Below the pieces are notes generated by a model. That model saw only the letters and a list, made by a program, of their open reading frames with translations, ran no database searches and was not told where the DNA came from. Shown here piece after piece: positions 1-10,478 of a DNA stretch of 64,000 nt. The stretch lies in contig CANTUZ010000012.1 in NCBI GenBank assembly GCA_947846985.1, positions 22,592,135 through 22,656,134 on the forward strand, given 5' to 3'. The stretch's first letter is position 1, and each line of letters starts with the position of its first letter. This DNA comes from Fratercula arctica (lineage: Eukaryota; Chordata; Aves; Charadriiformes; Alcidae). Made by a program: the position numbers and the translations under genes.

Positions 1-1639
1 TAAAATGCATCATTTCTCACTGCAAACAGGTACCTTCCTACATTGGAAAGAGATGGTCACATACAGTACCCATTTATTTTTATTTATTTTTGCTATTTCC
101 ATGCAGATATCAGATTGTGTGTTCTGTGGGTCTTAAATGCACCTCCTTAGGGGGCAATCAAGTATTAGGGGAATTATTGCTATGCGAAGGAATAGCTCAA
201 GAACTGTCGTAATTCCAAAATGTGCTCTTAATACTTTTCTCAGGTCAGGTCAGCAATGTATTAGGAATTACAAAGGCAGAAGGGAAACTGTGGGATAACA
301 GAAATGAAAAAAAGGTTAATTCAACATGTAAGTTGAATGATTAAGCAGGCATTGACCTTGCTATGATTTGTTATGGACTTCTTTTTTTCAATTTAAAAAT
401 TATTCATTAGTTGTCTCTCTACTTCACTAATTGCCAGCTTTGCTGAAGGCTATGTCAGGGAGAAACTATCTTCATGGATAACTCCTAAGAATTGGGAGCC
501 ACATAGAAAAGAAAAACAACCCCCCGTGGCTAGCCTGAGTTGAAGAGGCAAACATTGTGTACAGCCTGCCAAAAGAGATGGGACCAGAAAGGGACAAAAT
601 GAATAGAGGCAATGATGGATAGATGAGAGGGAATTATTCATGGCCCTGAAAGCATGATGAAATCTTAACTAGATGGGAAACAAGCAGATCTTGTGAGGAG
701 GAAGCCATTAGACAAATAAATGTCATAAATTTACGGGTGTCCTGTGTTCCACTGCATTATTTAATCATGTTAATCCTTGGCATGCCTTTTCAGATACCAA
801 AGAGTATTTCATCAAATCCTGCTTATAACTGATACTGGGGCTGTGGAAGTAAAGTGCATATGGCAGCAAGAGTTAGATCGTTCCCTTTGAGTGTGTATCT
901 AAGAGTGTGTAAGCACTTAGATTTATTGGGTTTTTTTGTTTTAGTGAATACCATGTTGAATCCTTGATAACGGACTTCCTAACATTCATTTTCTTTCTTG
1001 ACATCAACAGTTAGCAGTCATGTGCCCTTTTCCATCTCTGCCAATACTGCTGTACATTGGCCTAGGCAATGGAAGATCAATTCTTCTTTGATTCTTTTTT
1101 ATAATCTATTAAAAATATCCAAGTATTTGGTATGGCCAATCGTTTAGCTAGTCTTAGTCTTTGTAGTGGGTGATATCTACTGAGCCACTTTGTTTTGCAC
1201 TGAGGCCATCCAGATTAGTATTACAAGCTGTCTAACATTTGGGATTCTACAAACATTTGCTACCTGGAGCTGCGCGAGTTGCTCAGACAGCTTTCCAGAC
1301 CCACACAGACAAACGTTCCATTGAAATGAATGACTCTATTCATTTGCGAAAAGGAGGGAAAGGACCGAGCAAAATTTTAAAAGGGCTCTCAGTGCATTTA
1401 TATAGCTCCTACAGAAGTCACCAGCTTTAGTTATAGAACAAACCTTGCTATCTTAATTGTTGCAGTGCTTTGGCCATTTCTTAATTGCTCCCTTTGGACT
1501 TTTTTAAGCTCCTGTGTGGGATCATTTTAAAGCGTCTCCCTTACGAAAACACTGCCAGCACATGGCATAAAAAGTGAAGAACAGGTCCAGGCTTCTAAAC
1601 TCCTACATACATGAGGAATTTTAGTTAGAGAAATAATCC

Positions 1640-1709
1640 CAGAAAAGTAAATGGGATTCATTACGCAAGTAAAATTACCTACATGAGTGTTTGTAGGATA
1701 GGACCCAAG
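1640..1709. repeat. possible ancient MITE/SINE remnant
   Basis: The segment carries a pattern known from old amniote interspersed repeats: a GTAAATGGGATT-like block, then an ACGCAAGTAAAATTACCTACATG-type stretch, ending in TTTGTAGGATAGGACCC. In turtles and crocodilians the pattern 'AATGGGACTACTCACATG...AGGATTGGGCC' recurs genome-wide, and I associate it loosely with Chompy-like MITEs. The match is short and diverged and the family name is not certain. Similar motifs occur at 24808-24850 and 57002-57140 in this window. Confidence 0.25.
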
Positions 1710-3571
1710 ACATTATATTTTCACAAAGCATTGAGGTACAACCAAAAGGGGATATTTTTCTTTTATAAAAGCAAAAATCCAGGTATTACTAAAGAATAAT
1801 GTCTTTTGCCCTGACATAGATCCACATTAGCCACAGAAGCTGAAGGATACGTCCTAGTAAAGTAGATTCAAATCTGGACAGTATGATGGGTTTCTGGCAA
1901 CTTAGTCTTATTACTCTCTTTAGTTTTCCTGTGCTGTTGCTTCATCCTCATCATCTCCTTGACAACTCTTACCTTCCCCTGGCTACGTTCTTTCCCGTTC
2001 CAGTGTAAGGTGCTGCTGCCAAAATCATCACCATGGTCTTCTATTCTAAATACTTTTCCTTTCAGCATCTTGAACCCATTTATTGACTTCCCACCTACTC
2101 CCCACATCGTTCTCCTTGTTTTTACCTTCAAGATGCTGCACAAAACAGAATTTGCTTTGGCCTACACCCTCTTTTTCTTCCATTTCCTTTTCTGTGCCTT
2201 AATATCTCTCGTTCATGCTCCCTTTGCCTAACCCTCCCTATCTTAGCTTTGTTGCATACCACCCCTGTCTCTTGGAAATACAGTGAAATACGGAGGGAAG
2301 AAAACACAATTTTTTGCCAGTATACAGTTGTCTTTTCTATTTAAACTCAATTCTTTTTTACATTTTTCGTAAGGAAAGCTAATGTTGTCACTCTTCACCC
2401 TCTAGTAACTGAACTTCCCATTTTTTTATCTGGCCTGTGTGGTCTCAACTGTAGGATCTTTCGGACCTTTGCTCTAATGTTCTGAATAGCTCTGTATGTA
2501 TTTGTGATACCACGGAGATCTTGGAAGCATAGGCAGTGAATGTGAGATGACAGACTAAGAGAAACACTAGTGTTAAAATTCAGCAGGTGATCACCTTGAT
2601 CTCATTTCCCAAGCCATCACTGCAAAGTAACAGTGAGCCTTCCTTTCACATCAACATCTACCAGGCAGATTTCTAGTAAGATGACTAAAGAGATGCTGGG
2701 GGTGTCAGTTAGGGGAAAGGTGGTCTGTGGTCATACCCCCTGTTCCAGGCACAGATGATCTCGGAGGAGAGCTTACACCCTGTCACTGCTCATCACCCAC
2801 TGCTCACCGAGATCACCACCCTTCCAGCAGGTGGTCAACTGTGAGTTCAGTTTGGTTTGGGCTCGGGGTGCAACCCCTTTAATTATTTTCTGTGTCAGCA
2901 GAACTGGATGTGGCCACATCTTTGATATAATACCTTGGAGATCTGTTACTTTTGTCAGTATTTCACTGTTTCTTCTTATATTTCAAGGGGAGAGGTTAGC
3001 ACTTTGCGTACGGTAATCACAACAAACTGGTGTCATTTAGCTTTTTGAGCCAGCTTGATGAGATAGAAAATACATACAGCAAATTTTAACTTCTGTCTGT
3101 TTTTCCCTGTGTCAGAACAACCTCATGATCCTTTATTTCTGAAGTAAATCGTAATTAGCAGCGGGGCCATAGCTTGTACTGAGACAGGATTTCCAGACAT
3201 AAAAAAAAGATCAATTCCGGGACATTTAGACCTTTGGTAAAGCTCTCCTGGTAAGTAGAAGCCTCTATCAGAGGGTGATAAAGTGCAGCTGGGACTGACC
3301 ACTGACCACTCTGTTCAGACAACACATCTGTTTATAGAATATCCTACAGCTACCCTTATATAGGGAGCTCCTCTTTTGAACTGGTTCTTGTAAGCATAGC
3401 GCAGCCACGTGTGACTGTTCAGCAGAGCACCGATACCTTTAAAATGATTCAAATAAATATTTGCTAATGTGTTTAAATAAGTCAGCAAATTACCCCCCTT
3501 TTTGCGAGCCTATGTGCTTTGGTGTGAACCTTAATTTTGCCAAGATGGCAATTTTTGGCAAAATTTATTGT

Positions 3572-3612
3572 ATTATCAATATCAGTGTTATCAATATTAT
3601 CAATTATCACTA
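3572..3612. repeat. low-complexity ATTATCAAT-type repeat
   Basis: The words TTATCAATA/ATTATCAAT recur four times with interruptions, as in a decayed 9-10 bp short tandem repeat. No function is suggested. Confidence 0.6.
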
Positions 3613-6526
3613 TAATCAAGATAGCTAAGTGACAAATGACTAAATAATGTAATTTCATGCACAAGCTATTGTTCTACTGATTAATACTTAAGTGTTTCTA
3701 GGCTATATTTTTTATGAGATCTAAGGATTTTTGCTAATTTCTTCAGAATATACAGAATGAAATCTGTGGGTAATAGACACAGTGCCTTCAGTGAGAAGAC
3801 AAAGGCCAAGACTTTACCCATAGTAGGCAATGAAATTGAAGTCAGTGGCAGATTAAATATAACTATCACTTTTTTACACAAGCTTTCTTTCATTTATAGT
3901 ATATATACTTTCATTGTAGTTTAATCATTACTATTCCAGAGCAAGGATGTTAGACTGATGCAGAATCGTATTTTTTAAAAAAATAATTAATGGATTATTG
4001 ATTTAAGTGTCTCAGCATGTGTGCAACATACTCTTCAATGTTATAAAAGCAATTTTTACCTGGTTAGTGGATCATAGATTTTTAATATGTAGTAACATAA
4101 TGCTGGGGCTAAAAAAATCCCTTTAACAAGCTCTTCCAAGTTCTCCCTTTTCAAACCAACAAACATAGGTTTGAAATGCATATGTTATGTCATTTTAAAA
4201 GGGTTTTAGACTAAATCTTAGAGAAAATAACTCTTTTATCTGTCCTTTGAATTTCTGTTGTGTACAGGCCACTCCAGGAAAGGCACTCCTGCATAATGGA
4301 ATTCTAAGAAATTAAAAAAGCCCCTATGTAATGTTGTTTGGGTATCCAGTGTCAGCAATATATTTTCCATTATTTCTTTGCTAAAAAAAAAAAAGATATC
4401 TATAGCTAGGCAGATGAGATGAATAACGTGATTCAAAGCATTATCAGACGTGGGTTTTTTTTCAGTGCACTTAGTATTACTTTGAAATGTCCAGCTAACT
4501 AAATATAGCTGATGAAGCAGTACAATATGTGAAAGATATGAAAAGGCACACATGAAAAAACAATATATGGAACTTTGGTTGAATATATATTTGGGTGCTT
4601 AAGTACCCAAGTAATGTTAAACATTGTGCTTTGTGATTTTCTCTTATGCATATGCCACTTGTTTGATAAAAGGTCTGAAATGTTAATTTCCAGAGTCTTC
4701 TTATTGTTATTAGTATTTTTGCTGTAGATGTTAGAAACAACATACAAATCTATCTTTATGGCACCAAGTCTTGGAAAAGAGAGGAAAGATACCACTTTAG
4801 TCAGCTAATGGGCAAATTTACCTAAGACTCAAAGTGATAATATTGTCCAGTACTTAGGCTGAATGACAAAAAATTATAAAGCACTGATGAGAAAAATTAT
4901 CAGTTTTATCAATGAGAACATACTCGATTCAGGTTATCGGTGCATTAAGAAGAATGATAGGGAAAGAAAATGATTGAATCTTGCATACTAAGTATGAATT
5001 GTTTGACTTTGTCCTTCCTCTCTTGAAAACAGTTCTTTGCTAGTCTACATTCCAGTGCTCCATGAGGAGACTCCCCCCTTTTTAAAGTCATCTTCTTCTT
5101 TCCTTTCTTTCCATAAGTATCTTAAGAGCACAGCTACTAAATATGGCCACATTTGTAGAATGTATTTTACATTTGAGCAGATCCTGTAAGCTGCAGAGAA
5201 TGGGAGACTGCTTTGCAAAGTCTGTTTCCACTCAAGGATTCCAAACTCTAGTTTTGCAAAGCCTTCTGGGAATACGTTTTCCCGGTCTGCATTCCAGTAG
5301 CTTTTTATTTCCTGTAGCTGTGTCAAAAGCAGTAATAGTAAGTCTAAAGAATGGAACAGGTTACTTTATAATATATGTACCATATGGCTTTGCAGCCTTC
5401 TTTCTTCATTTGTTTGGGAATGATTGCAGAGGATAATAGTGACTCTGTTCACTAATTGCTGTCCCATGTGCCATATTCACATATTTGAACTGGGCTGTCA
5501 ATGAAGAATTTATGTTTTCTTTTCAAATTTTCTCTTAGATCATTATATGATCAGAGGAAGTTAATTGCAATTTTTCAGAAAACTCTGGCTTCAACAGCAG
5601 GGTCTTTTGGACCATCATCAACTCCATGCACTACGTATGCACTTTGCGTTATTTATTGCTTTATATTCAAGTCTGCTTTTCTGTGGAAAGAAATGTCACT
5701 TTTTGCACTCGCCTAATTCTCAGCATCATGTGGAGCCCTAGCATCTCAAAATTGACTGGGAGAAGCTGATAATTTACAGAAGCTGATGTTTATCTTAATA
5801 AAGACAGCAGCATCAGAGCTGCAGACCACAGTGGGATAGCATTCTTTATGATGTATTTCAAAGAACAGTCTTTATAATGTCAGATTTCATTTCACATTTC
5901 TTCACAAAGAACCCCAATGTTAATCAATATTGTATTTTCCCAGAATGTTGCTTATCTTTAGTTTAAAAGCAAAACAAATAATGTTTTGTTCCCAGTTAAC
6001 TTACAAAATTTAAGCGCAATTATAAAATTTTATTGTGTGATTTTTTTAAAAAGCATAACTAGAAGACAATAATGTAAATGCTGAAATTATGAGAGACTCC
6101 CTTGATATTAAAGTACTGCCTGTACTTGAGCTTTATTAATTATTTTATTTATTAATTCTTTCAGTAACACATTTACACAGAGTGTCCTACAATGTAATAA
6201 ATAGTTTTAATGCTACATATTGCATAAAAGTTCAGCCTTCACTCTACATTCAGTGATTTTTATTTCTTGTTCCTCTTTCCTTTCGTTGTGTGGTGCAAAC
6301 TACACTGAGGTATTAGCGCTAGCGGAAAGTGGTATGCATGTCTGAGCTTTTGGCTTTACCCAGCTAATTCATCTGAGGCACAGCTGGGACTGGGGAGAAA
6401 TGAGGGGGCGAGGAGGTCATCTTTTACATTTTTCAAGTCCTGAACAGCAAGGCAGTAGAAGGAATGTCCATGCACAGCTCTTAAAAACAGCACAAAGAAA
6501 CAAGAGCAGTAACAGAGGCAACAGAG

Positions 6527-7141
6527 GCAAACCAATTGTCTCCTGGGCTGCATCAAGAGAAGCATGGCCAGCAGGTCAAGCGAGGTGATTCTCCCCCTCT
6601 ACTCCACTCTTGTGAGACCCCACCTGGAGTACTGCGTCCAGTTCTGGAGCCCCTACTACAAGAAAGATATGGACGTGCTGGCGCATGTCCAGAGAAGGGC
6701 CACGAGGATGATGAGAGGGCTGGAGCACCTCTCTGACGAGGACAGACTGAGGAAGTTGGGGTTGTTCAGTCTGGAGAAAAGAAGGCTCTGAGGAGACCTT
6801 ACAGTGGCCTACCAGTGTCTTAAGGGGGCCTACAAGAAAACTGGTGAGGGACTTTTTAGGATGTCGGGTAATGGTAGGACTAGAGGGAATGGATTAAAAC
6901 TAGAGATGGGTCGATTCAGATTGGATGTTAGGAAGAAGGTCTTCACCATGAGGGTGGTGAGACACTGGAACAAGTTACCCAGAGAGGTGGTGAAAGCCCC
7001 ATCCCTGGAAGTTTTTAAGGCCAGGCTGGATGGGGCTCTGAGCAACCTGGTCTAGTGGGAGATGTCCCTACCCATGGCAGGGGGGTTGGAACTAGGTGAT
7101 TTTTAAGGTCCCTTCCAACCCTGACAATTCTATGATTCTAA
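6527..7141 (+). mobile_element. CR1 LINE, 5'-truncated 3' end with ORF2 C-terminus
   Basis: This is the 3' portion of a CR1 non-LTR retrotransposon. It encodes the C-terminal end of the ORF2 reverse-transcriptase polyprotein, followed by the short 3' UTR and the terminal ATTCTATGATTCT motif at about 7127-7140. In the frame of the ATG at 6564, the characteristic CR1 segments appear in order: [40 protein letters not shown], then VVRHWNKLPREVV and FKARLDGALSNLV, with a stop at 7053-7055. The frame is open apart from a single TGA at 6789-6791, where the family has an arginine codon; CGA to TGA is the expected CpG-decay change. Like most CR1 copies it lacks its 5' end, from reverse transcription that stopped early. 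It is a dead fossil with no intact endonuclease or polymerase core. The 5' edge is approximate (within about 15 bp). Confidence 0.97.
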
Positions 7142-8499
7142 CAGTCAGAAGATTTTTATTTTTTTTCCAGTGGAGTATAAAACTGAACAATGAACTAGGT
7201 GAAAGAGAGAGGGTGAAATAAAAGACACTGAACAGCTAAAAGACTTGTCTGGACTAACCTTGTACTTACTGTTATACTTAGTTTACAAGTCATCAGTGCT
7301 GAAAGGAGAAATCAGGGCTGTTGATGGAGAAGGGCAGAAAGGGCAAAAGAATTCTGTCTAAAGAAGCTTGTCTTTTAACTTTGATGTACATCTTGGATGA
7401 TATAGCACCAGGATGGACTCCTGAAACAAAATGAAATGGGGCATTTATAACATGTCTTTAATTCTGACACTTTTGAAAGAAACTTACAACCACTGAAGTG
7501 TAACAACTCTGGAGAAGAACAAGGCAGCCTTGTAGGGCCAGCACGCTATTAATCAGCCAGGGTGGGAAACTGTATGCGGTAAGTGGTGGGATGAGGTGAA
7601 GTGATTCCTTGGCTGCATAGACTCCGTGTCAGTGGTCTAGCATACAGCCTGGCAGAGATTTCCTACGTGTAACTGCAAAATGGTAAAGCAAACTTTCCAC
7701 TTAAGTTCTCCCAAAATTTTCATCATTTAAACCAAAGGAGAACCTTATGATCCTGTCATAGGCCAGCCATGAGGTAGTGATGGAGTCACAGAGATGCTGT
7801 TTTGTCGGAGAGAAGTCAAGGGTGTCTTAAACTATAATGGCAAGAATTCTCTTTATGCCTATAGTGTTCCTAAAATATGCCAGGTATAAAATAAACACGC
7901 TGAAGCACTCAAATTTGGATGGGCAGGCAAGGCAGAAAAGGAATATGAGGAAAAAAGACAACTATTTAATTTTACAATGGGCTTTTTCACGCTACCCAAT
8001 TACAGTTTGCTGTTTTAACATTAGTAATTCTGAATGAAGTACTTTAGGAAACTTTTAGATGCTCTCCCTCATAATTTTTTTCCTTTTGAGATTCATTTCT
8101 CACTTCTCTGAAATTCCATGTGACTCAAAAAAACTTGAATGAAGACTCAGTAGTAATACGTTTTTCTTTAGTTTTTTCTTATTCACCACTGTACTTAATT
8201 GTCACTCTTATTATCCTTTCAAGAAGGACAGGTTTCTCAGGCAGCTGAAGAGTTGAAGGGGCAAATTACCCAAGGTCTTCTGGAGGCACAAATGAATCAG
8301 GTCACCAGATGAGAGGAATAGAAAACAGTAGCCAAAACACCAAAGTAAAGACCATAGGGAGTAGCTATGGAAGGATAATGTGGGGTTTGCTCTGAGGAAA
8401 TAGCTACATGATAATAATCTTTTTTACATGACTTGGTTTTCTCTGGGCTCTTTAACAGAGAGAAGAGTGAACTATAAATCATTTTTAATCCACAGCACT
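7142..8499. other. unique DNA, nothing recognised
   Basis: AT-rich sequence between two CR1 insertions. I see no repeat, exon or RNA gene that I can support. Confidence 0.7.
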
Positions 8500-8990
8500 G
8501 AGGCGCTGAGTTCCACTATTTAGTTATGGATTCTGTGAAGAATTGCTTTTTCATTTGGTCTGATCCTATTGCCTTGTTTGATGCTCCTTATATCTTGTAC
8601 TGATCCTATTGCCTTGTTTGATGCTCCTTGTATCTTGTACTATGAGAGACCGAGAATATATATTTCTTATTCACCTTCTCCATGTTATAATTCATTTTAT
8701 GACTTATTTTAATCCTTCTCATTTTCCTCTTTTCAGAGTGTAGTTCTAATTCTTTCCTTGTATGGAGACAGTCCCGTATCAGCATCCTTGCTGTCCTGTA
8801 TACCTTTGTCTGTACCTGTTTATTCTGCGCTGAGGAATCAGAACCATGCCTGTTCTTCAAGACGTGTGTGCCTCATGGGTTAAACACTGACATTATAATG
8901 CTTCTGTTGCATTCTCAGTTCCTTTCTTAATACCTAAGAATATAATTGTTGTTTCTGTATAGTACTAAGCACAGAACTGATTATGAAAAT
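8500..8990 (-). mobile_element. ancient CR1-type LINE fragment
   Basis: Read on the minus strand this is a strongly decayed CR1-family ORF2 C-terminal segment of the old amniote type. The plus strand shows the expected order of consensus blocks with many substitutions: GAGTTCCACTATTTAG, CTGTGAAGAATTGC, TTATTCACCTTCTCCATG, ATTCATTTTATGAC, TTTCCTTGTATGGAGACAG, then CAGAACCATGCCTGTTCTTC and ACATTATAATGCTTCTG. The minus frame still shows MEKVNKKYIFSVS and TRYKEHQ, recalling the EKVNKE...SLSRNTR...RGH region of these elements. Divergence is much greater than in the copies at 6527 and 39552, so the insertion probably predates modern bird lineages. A 40-bp tandem duplication interrupts it (8561-8640). 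The outer limits are soft, especially the upper one. Confidence 0.82.
8561..8640. repeat. perfect-length 40-bp tandem duplication inside ancient CR1
   Basis: Two adjacent 40-bp units, 8561-8600 and 8601-8640, differ at one position only (A at 8590, G at 8630). The host element around them is heavily diverged from its consensus, so the duplication is much younger than the insertion. The consensus has one copy of this segment. Confidence 0.97.
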
Positions 8991-10399
8991 ACATATTGTA
9001 TTTTATGCTGTCCCTTCCTGTAATGAGCCATTGCTATAAACCACTGGAATAGGAAAGTAGCATGTTCCACCTACATTGAGCCTACCGACCAAGCCATCTC
9101 TGCATGGCCTCAGTCATTAATCCATACGATGGCTCTGCAACCTCCATTAGTTCCAGTAATAAGCATGATATATCTAAGTTGAAGTGCCTGCTACTTAATG
9201 AAATGTCTTAGTTTTGTGTGAATCGGCAATCCTTAAAGTTGACCTCCTGGGTCTAGGTTTACCCTTGAGACATGCTCTTCAGCATCCTCTTCACGCTACA
9301 GAACATGAGGCCAGGACTTCTGTCAATGCTTTTGTGAAGTAAGATGAGATATAAACCAGGACCAGAACTCAATGGCGCCTGTTAGCTCTGCAGAAAGCCT
9401 CTCTGGAGCACAGAGCATTAGAAGCAAAAGTTAAAATGAGGTCTTGGGAGCGGCTGAACAGTCTAATTAGATGAAATCTACCCTTAACTGAGGAAACACT
9501 TCAAACTCCACTCGAATATAGAAACACTTGTTTCTAGGCTCTCCTGCTTACCTTATTAAAAGCTCTACTTTATCTCTGCCCTGGAGAGGAATGTAATCCA
9601 AAAGCTATGTCTATTTCCTGTACTTTTGCTTTGTCCAGGAGAGGAGGCTTGTTTAGAGGTTATATTTCTTTACAGGCTTTCTTTTTCTTTTTGTTGTTAA
9701 AAGAAGAAAGCTGTGTTTGTTCTATGTGACAACTTTTTTCCTGATTTGTCTGAAGGAAAAAGGGAGAGAAGGAGTTGTCACTATCAAGACAAGAGAGTTT
9801 GAGGAACAAATCCAGCTGTTGTTATGAGGGCTTAAGAAAGACTGAGCATCACAACAGAAATTAGATGACAGTTTATCCTTCTGCAGTTTGACTAAGTGAA
9901 GGTCTAAGCTAGGGTGGTCATTTCCCACAAGTCTGCTAAAATCTGTGTTAAGAAGAACAGGAAGGTAACAGCTATTGTTCAGACTCATCAATATATAGCA
10001 TTGCTACTATTTTACAACATTTGCACAGAAAATTAATCTTATCCCTTGATATCTGATGTGAGTAAACAGATCCAGCGTCTACCATGCTGCCTCAATAAGT
10101 ATAATACAGTGGTTGCTATAAAACAAGTCCCTTGACTCAAGGTGGAATCCTTTTTCATTAATATGTTCAGCCTAACGTATTCCTAACAGGGAAATTGAGG
10201 AATCCCTGGGGTAAACTGTGGACAGCATGAAGTTAGTCCATGCCACCCGTTATTCTCATTGCTTACCCTACCCACTGCAAAAGGCTTTTGGGACCTTACA
10301 CTTGAAGGAGGAGGAAAGAGTCAGGCCAGAATATATATCGCATTACTGAAAGAGTTCAAGCTGATTCAGGGTACAGCACCCCTGAACCACTGTTGTCTG
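8991..10399. other. unique DNA, nothing recognised
   Basis: No gene, RNA or clear repeat is visible. The lower edge may include further decayed sequence from the neighbouring ancient CR1, but I cannot follow it past about 8990. Confidence 0.6.
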
Positions 10400-10478
10400 T
10401 GCTACCACTTAGCTATGCTGAATGAGAGATTGGCAGAGCTGAGCTTGAAGCCCAGGTTCGGGACAGTCAGTATAATTG
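10400..10478 (-). mobile_element. possible MIR-type SINE fragment
   Basis: The plus strand contains CACTTAGCTATGC, then TTGGCAGAGCTGAGCTTGAA and GCCCAGGTTCGGGACAGTC. This parallels the antisense of the MIR core (CAGCTAGTAAG...TGGCAGAGCC...CGAACCCAGGTCTG). MIR-type CORE-SINEs are ancient and occur sparsely in birds. The match is short and imperfect. Confidence 0.33.

Larger units (their letters stand above)
1..6526. other. AT-rich unique DNA, no gene recognised
   Basis: No reading frame here resembles a known protein, and I see no convincing exon with both splice sites. The stretch from about 1900 to 2290 is pyrimidine-rich on the plus strand, which explains the overlapping open frames on both strands there. 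A run of 12 A lies at 4383-4394. A possible ancient repeat (1640-1709) and a low-complexity patch (3572-3612) are listed separately. Intergenic or intronic DNA is the simplest reading. Confidence 0.7.
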
